Origin: Rhizodiscina lignyota
Taxonomy: Eukaryota > Ascomycota > Dothideomycetes > Aulographales > Rhizodiscinaceae
Length of the DNA stretch: 64,000 nt
Direction: 5' to 3'
Assembly: GCA_010015805.1 (NCBI GenBank)
Contig: ML978124.1
Location: 2,232,001-2,296,000, forward strand
The notes beneath the pieces are model-generated. The model worked only from the letters and a program-made list of their open reading frames with translations, did not search any database and had not been told where the DNA came from. Below, piece by piece: positions 1 through 10,157 of the stretch. Each line of letters begins with the position of its first letter. The first letter of the stretch is position 1. The position numbers and the translations under genes are program-made.

Positions 1-645
1 AAGATGCGGGAAACGATTTGAGATAGGGTTGATGTCGATGATGGGTGCAGTCGCAACGTATGCGAGATAACCAGTGAGACGCTGAAAGCCATCGGCATTG
101 TCGAAGGCCCAACACGGGAACAGAAGCTTGCTGGCGCTCGCCACATTGATGGTGATTACCTTTCGATCGAAGCATTCGTCGAACCACTTGGCCAGCGAAG
201 GATGGCGTGTGTCCACATCCAGCTCTTTGGCAGCCCAAAACAGATGCCACATCTCCTCGAGCTGTACGTTATACGTATACTCTTCGACGACACCATGGAG
301 CGCTCTCATGATGATCTCTACACTCTTGAAGCTCAGATCGTCAACCCATATAGTGGGTAGCTCGGAATCACCGTCCAAGGTTGACAACTGTTTGGCAATC
401 CATGGCGAGTACGGTGCGATCTTCGAGGAGGACACCTTGAACTCTATGACGCTGTGAATGTTGTGCGCGCCTGGTACAACCCTTTCAGGGTCTGCCAGAT
501 GCTTCACAACTTGCAAGATGAAGTCTGCATTTTTGCAAATGACGACACGGCGCGTCGAGTAGCTCACAGGCACGTCTTCAGACGCCTGTGTTGAGCTACT
601 CGGCGTAGTCATCTTGAAAACGGAGCTGATCTTTTTATTAGACAT
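1..645 (-). CDS. BTB/POZ-like domain protein, 3' end cut by the window edge
   Basis: An open frame starts at the ATG at 645 and runs without a stop off the left edge, giving 215 residues of an incomplete protein. After about 25 polar residues comes the strand-turn-helix pattern of a fungal BTB fold: a VIEFKVSSSKIAPYSPW stretch, where cells of this family usually read 'F.VS...L...SP.F', followed by a helical stretch (VEIIMRALHG, LEEMWHLFWAAKELDVD). Proteins of this kind are usually adaptors for cullin-3 ligases or act through protein-protein contacts; nothing here names a substrate. No intron is needed in the visible part. The region upstream (646-2479) is gene-poor, so its promoter probably lies there. 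The fold is fairly clear; the function is unknown. Confidence 0.75.
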   Translation of the reverse strand, partial: MSNKKISSVFKMTTPSSSTQASEDVPVSYSTRRVVICKNADFILQVVKHLADPERVVPGAHNIHSVIEFKVSSSKIAPYSPWIAKQLSTLDGDSELPTIWVDDLSFKSVEIIMRALHGVVEEYTYNVQLEEMWHLFWAAKELDVDTRHPSLAKWFDECFDRKVITINVASASKLLFPCWAFDNADGFQRLTGYLAYVATAPIIDINPISNRFPHL

Positions 646-2479
646 TGGTAGTGTGATCAGAGGTCGACGGCAGAACTTTTACGTACCTCGTGTTTTGCTC
701 TCAGAGCTTTGGTTCAAGAGTGGAGTGCACACTGAAAACAGTGCGTGAGGTTGGGTTTTGACGCGATAAACGCTTAGTTGATGCGTGTAAGCCCAGTATT
801 TGTGGGCTGAAGCACACCAACAGGAAGAAAACAATTCTGCGTGGCGGAAGGAAAGAGGTTGTGTGAGTTCAAGTGAGGTGCAGGAAGGAGAAAGAAATTC
901 AAGTGTGTGGCGAGGATAAGGTTGTTGTTGTTAGCGTGACTGCCTGCCCGGGAAATTAGCTCAACCTTCACAACCCCCCAGCCAACACTGGAAAGTATCG
1001 GCTCCAGAGCTCGGTTTAACTCGAATCTAGCATCATTGTGAAGTCATACGAAGCGGGCACAGAATGAGTCGTCCAAGGTGTATCGGATATTTAAGAGTCG
1101 GCCTCATTTTATAGCGTCAAATCCACACGTGCATCTGGGAGTGAATTCGGGACGAGTCCTTGCTTCTCATACACTTCTTCCACCTTTCGTGGTCCCCAGA
1201 GAATTGACGGAGAGAGATTCTCTCAGTCGGAAATCGCACCATCATATGTACTTCTGTCGAAATTCCAGGCTCATTTACCAAAGAACAATTCCTGCAACTT
1301 TTTCCTACCACGGGAATGGATCCATTGACGTAAAGACAGTTATCGCTCAAGAGCTTAGGCATGCTGGAATTGATATTCAATACACAATTTGGGGGTTGGG
1401 GTTCATCATCAGTCACCCTAATAAAACTAAAAGCACAACAGACGAGTGGAGGTCAGAGCAAACGTTATATACTCGGCAACGTCCAAGCGCTTCGCTTGTT
1501 TGCATCCGAGACCGACGACCCTCTCACGAGCATTTCAAAGTACTAACCAGATGTCTACGTATGAGTGCAAGATGCATGCATCTCCTCGATTCCATCGCTC
1601 AATCTTCAAAGCCAAGCGGCTCCGGCCCTCGCGCAGCGTTGAATCCGTACTGTTCATCCGTCCCATGATCCTTGACGACAGTAACTTCGAAATCCGTATA
1701 CGTGGCTCCGAGGACGCACTCCAAGACTATTTCAAAAGACCAATATTTTAACATGAGAATCATTTTACTAAGGACTCAATCATGATGCATGCTAAAATGG
1801 CTTCCGATGCACATCTCCAGCCTGCTTTCAAATCCGCCACACCACTTCTCTGCTCGGCCATTTCAGAATGCAGGCTGCATGGGGATGAGGAGTCTCTTAT
1901 GCCCTTAGGATGTTAGAGTATGGCCTGATTAGACACGCCTTGGTAGTTACTCGTGCTACGCAGGAGCATGGCTTTGTTAACGCCAGTGGAAATTTTTCTA
2001 TCCCATGGAAATATTGTGCTTATGATCACACTTTGGCAGTTCATATGAGTGATAGCTATATGAACTTGGATACTGGAGTCATCTTAATGTCGAAGAAGGG
2101 GTAATGATTTTGATCATGTTACAATGTCACGGCCGATGGTTTTAAAGCCCATTGGACATCATTTCTGACTATCATATATCAGCACAGCATAGAGACCGAC
2201 TCCTAAGGACGTGGAAGTCGGAGTGCACAAGGTTTCCTCGAAGCTTTATGTAGTAGTAGGTATCGCTGCCTGCGCGTGTTGCTGCCTGAGCCGAACGTGT
2301 TAACATCGCCGCGTGCCTCATAACACACAGATTCATTCAACATACACACATCTTAGGCAGCAAACGGGTTCTTCCGAAGTGCTGTGCGCAGCAAAAAATT
2401 CAGTATTTAAATTCTTGCACCTCCAAAGCTCTTTCAACTCCTTCATCTTCCAACACCGTCAACCTCGACTAACGCAACG
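646..2479. other. Intergenic region without a supported gene
   Basis: About 1.8 kb between the BTB gene and the F-box-like gene, which point away from each other. Several short open frames occur (the longest at 1078-1668, plus strand) but none has recognisable domains, a good start context or splice sites that extend it. The right end holds the likely core promoter of the next gene, with a TATTTAAA box near 2404 and a pyrimidine-rich leader up to 2479. Confidence 0.5.
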
Positions 2480-3349
2480 ATGGCGACAGTTGCACGCGGA
2501 TCCATTGGACAGCTGAAGGCGTCTCGCAATCTCCGCAAGCGAGCACCCGTCAACTACTGCGAAGAGAGCGACGGAGAACAGAGCGAGGGTGAAGTTTATG
2601 CTCCGATTGTCAAGGTACGCGACCATTCCGGAATGCCTGGCCATGCCATGTGTTACCTCTAGAAGTCAAGGACGCGAACGACCAAGGCACCAGCAACGAG
2701 GGAGCACTTCCCATTTCTCTCTCTCCCAGCTGAGCTACGCAACATGATCTACGACCTTGCATTCCCGGTGCCAGAGGACGTTTCCTTGGAATACATGACC
2801 CACCTTCGCCGCCGATGCGCTCGTGCATCCAACTTCGCCCCGGGCCATACCGGTCTTCTGAGAGTAAATCGCCAAATTTTTGCGGAGGCCGCGCCACTCC
2901 TGTATCGAGCGAACTTTGTGTTCGATGACATGAAGGCAATGTTCCAGTTTCTCGTGAACATTGGACCCTGCAAGAGCCAATTCATCCAACGCATCATCAT
3001 CCAGGACTTGAGATCCACGTCCGATCTAAACTGTCACGCTGCCTTCACTTTGCTCAGAGGTCTTCCAAATTTGAGAGACCTGGTGTTGAGCTACCCGTAC
3101 ATATCTACCGAAAGCAGTCTCTACAGGTCGCCGAGCGCCCTTGCGACCCGATTCTACTCGATTGCAGCTCACTGGATGGAGGAGGTCGCCAGAAAAAGTG
3201 GACGGTATGATGCGGCGGTAGACATCATCGACATCTCCAGGCATGTAAAACGGGCTAGTGTGTCGAGACTAATGACTGATGAAGAGCACTCCCAATGCCT
3301 CTCGGGCTTCACGCAAACGTTGCGGGGCCATTTGCACAATCATCGTTGA
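2480..3349 (+). CDS. F-box-like LPAELR-motif protein
   Basis: Two exons, 2480-2614 and 2663-3349, joined by a 48-bp GT-AG intron in phase 0, give 273 residues. After a basic, acidic-patched N-terminus comes FLSLPAELRNMIYDLAF (about residues 62-78), the signature seen in very many ascomycete F-box-like proteins, followed by a typical 'LLRVNRQIFAEAAPLLY' segment. In this family the N-terminal motif is thought to bind Skp1, but most members have no known substrate. The start is supported by a TATTTAAA box about 75 bp upstream and an ACG-ATGG context. The 3' flank carries an old tandem duplication (3399-3632). The family call is firm; the biological role is unknown. Confidence 0.85.
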
Positions 3350-3398
3350 AATGGCTCTTTGAACGCAATCCGGACAGCTGTGCCACTGGACCGAATAC

Positions 3399-3632
3399 TT
3401 TCCCTTTCTTCATCGGCATCGACTCTTCGAAGGCGACTCCTTGCTCTAGGTTGCGTAAACCTAGCAGATGGAGTTGACCTTGCACACTTGCATCATCGGG
3501 CGGTTGTTTTCGTTGGACTGGAGCGATTTCCTTTTCTTCATTAGCCTTGATTCCTCAAAAGCGCTCTCCTTCGTCCCTCTGGGTTGTGTGAAGGTAGTCG
3601 ATGGAATTGCAAGTGCAAAACTTGCGTCCTCG
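3399..3632 (+). repeat. Diverged tandem duplication, two units of about 100 bp
   Basis: The stretch at 3399-3499 and that at 3528-3632 align along their length with roughly 70% identity by eye and a few small gaps. Both start TTCC(C/T)TTTCTTCAT and both run to a CTTGC(A/G)TC(A/C)TCGG end. The units lie just past the F-box-like gene in its presumed 3' untranslated region or beyond. Neither holds a clear gene, although the plus-frame readings share FFI..DSSKA. Confidence 0.6.
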
Positions 3633-4047
3633 GTGCTGGATAACCTGCAAAAGTAAATAGCTTTTATCATTTCCCTGACCCCAGATATCAAAGTCACACC
3701 ACAAAAGAAATACAAAATCTGTGCATTTCGTCTTTGACCCAAATCATGCAGTCTGAGGCCGGCCCCGTAGTGACATTGCCATTCTTAGCCGATTACCGAA
3801 AACTGACACCCAAACCCCGCTACCTCGATTAGGCCCGTATCCGTCCCCATATCAGATCTTAATAATAATGACCGTAGCTTACAATCGATTGACCAGTGAC
3901 TACTTCTTTCGTCTTCCCGCCGTCAATGCCCGTGTCTCACTTCCAGCACGAAATTCTATAAAGCTCCAATTCTCCCGCGTCTCTATAGTATCAATTCCGC
4001 TCTTCAGTCTGCCAATCGATCCCGTTCAATTACTCATTCTAGTCGCA

Positions 4048-5205
4048 ATGCCATACTCTCTCAAAGACCGCTCCGTCCTCGTAGTCGCCGGCTCTCGTGG
4101 CTTGGGGGCAGAGATCTGTCGCAAATTCGCAGCTGAAGGCGCGAAAGTGGCCGTCGGTTATGTCTCGAACAAAGCCAGAGCCGAGGACGTTGCGAAAGAG
4201 TGCCAGGAGAAGTACGGCGTGAAGACCGCCGTGTTCCAAGGAGACGGCGGCTCGTTCGCGGACTGTGAGCGGCTGGTGGAAGAGACGAAGAAGGAATTTG
4301 GGGGATTGGATGTGGTCATCAATAATGCGGTGAGTTTTGCGGAAATGCTCTCTATTAGCTTTTGTTTGGAATGGCAGCGGCGTCTAGTATGCGAATATTG
4401 CAGTTTGCATGCACAAATCGGTGAATCACAATTGCTTTTTATGCTCGCCTCAGAATATGCAAGAGGCGATTCCCTTCTACCTGATACAGCATTTACATAT
4501 GACCAGACCCACGAGATATCAAGTTTGAAACTGATACACTTTTTGCAGGGCTGGACCAAGTACACGCAGTTTGGTGATCTATATGCCCTCACTGAAGAGG
4601 AATGGGATAGGGTAAGCCCTAATCACAGAGCCATCGATGGCGCCTGCAAAGTATTAACTGTACTCATAGGCCTTCGCTGTCAACGTCAAAGGCCAAATGG
4701 CTCTCTGCCGGGCGGCTCTCCCAACGTTCAACGAGAACCCTGATGGTGGAGTTTACATCGTGACTTCCTCTGTTGCCGTAATTTCCCCTTTGTCCAAAAG
4801 TTCGTATTGCATAGACTTCTCTCTCTGACCGCTCGCAGGGGAAAAGTATCGGAGGCAGCGCAATGGCCTATGCCGTGACAAAGGCCGCCCAGCTTCAACT
4901 CATCAGATGTCTGGCGCAGACCCAAGGACCGAAAGCTCGCATCAATGCCGTCTTGCCGGGTTTGCTCTTGACGGAGTGGGTTGAGGACTTCCCAGACGAG
5001 TGGAAGAAGGGAGCCATGGCAAGGTCGGTGCTGAACAGATCAACGGATCTGGAGGATTGCGCAAATGTATATGTAATGCTTGCCAAGAACTCGTCCATGA
5101 CCGGCAACCTGATTAGCGTTGGTGAGTATTTCCGAAATTCGTCTGCAGTCATGTGCGTTCTTCTGACATTTGCCAGATGCTGGAGTAAATATCATTGGCC
5201 GATAG
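4048..5205 (+). CDS. Short-chain dehydrogenase/reductase (classical SDR)
   Basis: Five exons, 4048-4329, 4549-4611, 4670-4777, 4839-5121 and 5177-5205, give 254 residues, the usual length of a classical SDR. Visible motifs are the nucleotide-binding AGSRGLG (residues 14-20), NNAG (92-95, with the G after the first intron), TSS (147-149) and catalytic YAVTK (Tyr162, Lys166). The start codon at 4048 places the glycine motif at the expected distance, although the frame stays open upstream to 3868. The protein should be a cytosolic NAD(P)(H)-dependent oxidoreductase; the substrate cannot be told. It converges tail to tail with the malonyltransferase gene, with only 42 bp between stop codons. The intron of 219 bp is long for this window. 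Confidence 0.9.
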
Positions 5206-5247
5206 GTAGACGTCATTTCCGCATGGAAGCCTGCAGACGAGAAAGCA

Positions 5248-6514
5248 TTACTCTTCGTCTTCGTCGGCTGATTCAGTCGCATCGAGGCCTTTCAGACATT
5301 CTTCCGCTTCTTTTGGAGATGTGATGCCCCAAACTCCACCACCCTTGACTGCACCCTTCATGCCCACCTCTTTCCCCACAAGGTTCCGTCCCACCTTCCC
5401 TGGCCCAACTCCAATCCATCTTCTGACTTTCTCTTCTTTGTCCAAGTACTTCACCGAGTCCCACCATTGCACCGTCTCCACGCATTGCCTAGCCAACAGA
5501 TCCTTCAATTGTTCTCTTGATTGCACCGGCCGCGCCGATACGTTCGATACAATTGGGAATGCGCCTGGAAAGGCGACGATATCACTGCCATCTGCACGCT
5601 TCGTGTTGTACAAAGTCTTCTTCATGAAGTCCATCGCAGGCTGCATCAGCGGGCTGTGAAACGGGCTATCACTCTTCAGGCGGACAGCTCTGGGATCGTG
5701 CCCGCCAAATTGCCGTAGGTGTGTCAAAAGCGTATTGATCTTCTCGATCGCGCCGCTCAACACGATCTGATTCTTGCTATTGATGTTTGCGATGAGCACC
5801 TGTTGCACCGCGGGCTCATCCTGCGCGGAGTCGTTCTTGCTACCAGGAGACGAGAGCCCCAGGAACTCGTATATCGCGTCGATGAGGTCCGTCATGCGTG
5901 ACTCGTTCTCGAGCACCAGTGCTACCATCCCGACCTCACCACCGAACTGGTCCGCAGCTTCGCGGGCGCATCGCCCCATTACCTCGCCTCGCTTCCGCGT
6001 CATCCGTAATGAGTCTTCAAAGTCTAGATATTCGCCAGCCACCAGAGCTGCGAATTCACCCAGCGAATGCCCAAGCGTGAAGTCTACTCTCTCTGCCGTC
6101 TTGAACCCAAACTCTTGTTCCAGAACGCGCAGTATCATCACAGACGTCGCCATGATCGCAGGCTGTGAGTTCTCCGTGGCCGTGAGCTCGGCATTGGTGC
6201 CTTCGGCGATGATCCTCGTGAGTGGGAGGCCCAGGACGGAGTCGATCTCCTCCATGACGGGCTTGACGGTGCGAGGGAAGGCGTCGAGCCACGGGTCAAT
6301 CATGCCAACGCGCTGGACCCCCTGGCCTGTTTTACGATTAGCAGGAGCAGAAACTGTACGCTGCAATGCTCTTACCAGGAAAGAAAATGGCCGTCCGTGG
6401 CCTCTTCGGCGTAGCGGAGCTTGCCCATCGCGCATGTCGTTTGCTGCTCGCTCGTGCCGGACGGATTGGGATGGAAGGTCTCAGAGGAAGAGTGGGAAGG
6501 CGTCTGGACGACAT
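5248..6514 (-). CDS. MCT1: Mitochondrial malonyl-CoA:ACP transacylase (FabD/MCT type)
   Basis: Two exons, 6326-6514 side first: 6376-6514 and 5248-6326 with the 49-bp intron 6327-6375, giving 405 residues. The intron splits the FPGQG motif (residues 45-49), and its CTGCTAATC branch point is clear. GHSLGE (132-137) carries the nucleophile Ser134, and SPFHSPLM holds the catalytic His. The first 40 residues are rich in Arg, Ser and Pro with almost no acids, as in a mitochondrial targeting peptide. The enzyme loads malonyl groups on the mitochondrial acyl carrier protein for type II fatty acid synthesis, the source of lipoate. The fungal gene is single domain, unlike the cytosolic synthase. A 72-codon upstream frame (6533-6751) ends 18 bases before the start codon. 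Confidence 0.92.
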
Positions 6515-7106
6515 TGCGATTAAATTGGTCGTTCAAGCCATCAGAGAAGACCGGGATGAGGCAGCATGATCACCGCATTTGAGGTGTGGAGAAGTGACTC
6601 CAACTTGGATAATGCGCGGCGCGTCCTCAAGCTCGGCGAGACTGGCCCTCGGGAGATCTTCCATGTCCCCGCCGATGCGATGTCGGCTAGCCCAGCTCTG
6701 AATCATTTCCTCTAATCGTGCTTTCGCATGGCTTGAAAAGATTTGATTCATAAATTGGCCCAGATATCTTCTATGTCACACTACTAGGACGAGTGATTAG
6801 AATTCCTGAACGTTTCCGAAATAATGTGCATGCCACCTTCGCCATCAAATATCAAGTCCAACGATAGTGCTCATTGTATTTGAATCTATCAATTCGCCCA
6901 GCTAAGCCACATAGTTACATCCAAGATCTATTTCTTGCTGCGAGTTATCCATCCAGATCCTATTAACGCCTTGCTATCCAGATTCCCCTCCCAGAGCGAG
7001 CTGTGTCGTATCCAACCCCAAACCCAACATCATAAATCATGCACAAGAAACGACAGTGAAGATCCTTTTCCAAACCAATTTACCATCATTCATCCAAAAA
7101 TCCATC
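6515..7106. other. Gap between MCT1 and kelch gene, with an upstream open frame
   Basis: This gap holds the 5' flank of MCT1 and the 3' flank of the kelch gene, both on the minus strand. A 72-codon ATG-started frame (6533-6751, minus) sits in the likely MCT1 leader. The rest is AT-rich with no further gene visible. Confidence 0.45.
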
Positions 7107-10100
7107 TCACATTGTCTTGCTCCCTTCTCTCTTATCCATTTCGAGTCCATCCTTCTTCTCTTTCTTGTCCCTCTCTTCCACCGCCTCATCATCAACGCTG
7201 CTCAGCAGACTCCTCCCATCTACATCAGCATTTACAACCCTCAACCTCTCCCTCGGCACCGTAAACATGACCTGCACATTCCGACTCTCCGCCGCCCTCT
7301 CAACATCCCACTCGTCATCCGGATCATCCCAGCTCTCCATCACACCACCCCAGTCTCTCGCTCCGCGCTTCGCTTTCCAGAAGCCTGCGTCAGACGCCGC
7401 ACGACGCGGAGGCGCAAAGTTGTTCCCATTCTTGTGCTTCGTAGGCGACGACAGCGCTGAATCTTGGAGTGTCCCGCTCCTAGGGCGGGTGGAGAACAGT
7501 GGGGAGCGCGTCGTCATGCTCGCGCTGCGCTGGCCTGGGTTGGCGCGGCGGATTGTGAGCACACGCCTGACGCTGCCGAACATGCTCATCGCGCCTCCAG
7601 TTATCGTCGTCGACGGGCCAGGACGACTCTGCGGTCTGTCTTGGCGCGTTGGGCTCGTTCCCGGCGTGGTGTTGTTATACGATATGCTGGTGAAGTCGTA
7701 GCCAGGATCTGCAGGGCGATGGGAGCCGAGAAGTGCCTCGCTTTCTGCTTGGAGCTTCGCAAAGCCGGTCGGGTTGCGGCTGTGCGCACTGTGGAAAGAC
7801 TCCGCTCCTACGGCGGACGAGTTGGTGTCCGCGCTTTCCTTTGTGTTCGGACGGGAGCCCGAGGAATGTGATTCGCGCCGCTGTCGTCTTGAGGAATTCG
7901 CAGCAGCATCGCTGAGATTCTGTTGAGGATGTTCTTGTGTCGGACTATCGTCTGGTGTGGTGAAAGGATTTTCAACAGTTGCACCAAGTCCAAGAGCGTT
8001 CCAGAGGCCAGAGGAACGGATGGAGAGATTCCTCGCTAGACTTCCTACGAGGGTAGGTGCAGCACCGTTGGAATGTGCAGAGATACCGGTCCGAGCGGAA
8101 TTGTCTGAAAGTGTAGAAGAAGTGCGATCGGATTTTGAAGGCGAAATGCGACCGCCAGTGTCCTTGAAGGTCTCCGCGTCTTTTGAATGAGCACGGGCAA
8201 CAGTCGGGCGAGATGGATGTATAGATTGGTCGAATTGTTCCGTCGGAGAGTTGCCTACTGGGTGACTTCTTAAAGGGTTATGTTCGGTGAAAGGATCGAG
8301 CGTAGTTGCATTAGACACTGTTGAAGCTTCAGACCGCTTCTTCTGATGCAACGCCTGAATCGAACCATGAGCGCCAGAGATATGCTCTTCGTCGCTCTCC
8401 TCGATCGGATGGATGATACTTAGACGCCTCTCGTCGTATCGTGGTGCTGCCTGATAGCCATTGCGAGTCGCGACACCTTTTCGAAGTCCTCTAGTTGGAC
8501 TAGGGATATCAAGCAACAGGCCAGTTCGCTCGGCATCATGACCACTCGTGCTGCGCCATCCGTGAGGCATGTTGGATGGGTTCGGCGAGGAGATGTGCTT
8601 CTCGCTATATGGCCCATCGCCGTAATAGTCCACTCCTGGAGCTATCTCTGCACTACCAGTGCTAGTCGTAGGCCGATGCGTGCCAAATGAGAATTGCCTG
8701 ATTTGATCCTTCCTGGCTTCACGCTTCCCGTGCAGTCGTCTCCGATACCAGAGGTAGAAAACCAGTAGTGCAATAATCGCCAGCGCACCAATGCCTAGGC
8801 CTACGGCGAGTCCCGCCTTCTGTGAAGTAGTTGACAAAAGGCCTCCATTACCTGTGTCTGATGCCACAACGGTGTCCTCGGGTGGGTCGTATGAAGAAAT
8901 CCATGAATTTGACGAGACATTGAAGAAGTACGCCTTTGAATTTTGCGTCATGGCATCTCTCCTCCTGAACTTTGATGATGAGGAAGACATCTTATAGCCG
9001 CCAATGATCATCATCACATCTCCGCTCAGCATGAGCGCATCGTGTCCGTAGATATTGGCGGGCGCAGTACCTGTCTGTTGAGGCACGGTCCAGCTCCAAG
9101 AACCAGATCCTCCATATCCTTCTCCGATATTCAAGACGGCCAGTTGAGGGTTCGCAGGTGTATTGACATTGCCAATCCAGCCGCCGAAGACGAAAATGCT
9201 ATTGCCGTCTAATGACAAAACCGCAGAATGACCCGAACGTGGTTCCACGTCGACATTTCCATCTCGCACCGCTAAGTCAGTATGCCCCCCGGACGGTTGG
9301 TCAATGGGTAAGAAATTCCAAGTTCCTTGAGGCAACGAGAAGAGCGCTACTTGGGACATGTTGATAAACGCAGCCTGCGTATGTCCTCCAATCATGACAA
9401 AATTCTGCTGCTGAGTCTGGGTGCCATCTGTCTCATTGGAGAATGTAGGAGCAAGCCCAGTTACGGTGAAGCCTGCTTCTGCAATGGGCTTGTTTCCAGT
9501 AGGAGCGGCATTCAGTGAGAATGGAGATGGGCTTGAACTTGCGCTGGATGAGTCTCTCGTGAATGAGAGTAACAGATTGGAATAGTTTGCTGAAGATTGC
9601 CAGGAGTCGGGGCCAGCATTGTACTCTTGCAAAGGACACATGCCTCCAAACAAATAGAAGTCGGAGTCTCCATCTGCTATGCTCGAAAAGGCAAGACCAG
9701 ATGCGAGGAAATTTGCGCCGTCCAAGGTGGCACTACCACTCTTATCCTGGCTGGAGAACGTCTGCTTTGTCCATGTACCATTGCCGTTGCTGTCCGAGTC
9801 GATCGGCTCGAATCTCCAAAGCGCCGCTTCTGGACTTCCTCCTCCACAGTTACCTGCATATGCTGTGATAATGCCGTTCTGGTCTATCGCCGGGCTGAAG
9901 GCTGTAGAGGTCCCGACGGCAAGAAAGGGAAGGCTCGAATAGAGTGTGATGATGGGCACATCATCAATACCAAGCGTTATTGATGTGTCGAGAGCGGATA
10001 GCTTGAAATCGTAGTTGGAGGATGGTTGGAATAGGTAAGCTAAGGTATCATTTCGTGATGAGCGGAAGATGCGTGTTGGATTGTACGGCAACTGAGCAGT

Positions 10101-10157
10101 CGCATGGGCCACAGAGAGCAGTAGGAGGCCCGCAGGTAATTGAAGGAGACGCACCAT
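7107..10157 (-). CDS. Secreted/membrane kelch-repeat protein with long cytoplasmic tail
   Basis: A single exon encodes 1016 residues. Residues 1-21 form a signal peptide. Residues about 25-430 read as a six-bladed kelch propeller with blade marks such as FYLFGGM (167-173), FVMIGGHT (253-260), RSGHSAVLSLD with FVFGGW (307-327) and MMIIGGY (382-388). Several N-x-S/T sites fit an extracellular domain. A single membrane helix lies at about 446-471, ending in YRRR. The remaining 540 residues are Ser-, Pro- and Arg-rich and disordered, which suggests a cytoplasmic signalling or scaffold tail. Filamentous fungi have many such type I kelch proteins, and some kelch proteins act at cell tips, but no partner can be named here. 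Confidence 0.85.
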   Translation of the reverse strand: MVRLLQLPAGLLLLSVAHATAQLPYNPTRIFRSSRNDTLAYLFQPSSNYDFKLSALDTSITLGIDDVPIITLYSSLPFLAVGTSTAFSPAIDQNGIITAYAGNCGGGSPEAALWRFEPIDSDSNGNGTWTKQTFSSQDKSGSATLDGANFLASGLAFSSIADGDSDFYLFGGMCPLQEYNAGPDSWQSSANYSNLLLSFTRDSSSASSSPSPFSLNAAPTGNKPIAEAGFTVTGLAPTFSNETDGTQTQQQNFVMIGGHTQAAFINMSQVALFSLPQGTWNFLPIDQPSGGHTDLAVRDGNVDVEPRSGHSAVLSLDGNSIFVFGGWIGNVNTPANPQLAVLNIGEGYGGSGSWSWTVPQQTGTAPANIYGHDALMLSGDVMMIIGGYKMSSSSSKFRRRDAMTQNSKAYFFNVSSNSWISSYDPPEDTVVASDTGNGGLLSTTSQKAGLAVGLGIGALAIIALLVFYLWYRRRLHGKREARKDQIRQFSFGTHRPTTSTGSAEIAPGVDYYGDGPYSEKHISSPNPSNMPHGWRSTSGHDAERTGLLLDIPSPTRGLRKGVATRNGYQAAPRYDERRLSIIHPIEESDEEHISGAHGSIQALHQKKRSEASTVSNATTLDPFTEHNPLRSHPVGNSPTEQFDQSIHPSRPTVARAHSKDAETFKDTGGRISPSKSDRTSSTLSDNSARTGISAHSNGAAPTLVGSLARNLSIRSSGLWNALGLGATVENPFTTPDDSPTQEHPQQNLSDAAANSSRRQRRESHSSGSRPNTKESADTNSSAVGAESFHSAHSRNPTGFAKLQAESEALLGSHRPADPGYDFTSISYNNTTPGTSPTRQDRPQSRPGPSTTITGGAMSMFGSVRRVLTIRRANPGQRSASMTTRSPLFSTRPRSGTLQDSALSSPTKHKNGNNFAPPRRAASDAGFWKAKRGARDWGGVMESWDDPDDEWDVERAAESRNVQVMFTVPRERLRVVNADVDGRSLLSSVDDEAVEERDKKEKKDGLEMDKREGSKTM

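Noticed and set aside
1078-1668. 196-codon plus-strand open frame in the first intergenic region
   Set aside because: No domain, Cys/Ser/Arg-scattered composition, overlapping competing frames, and no splice extension.
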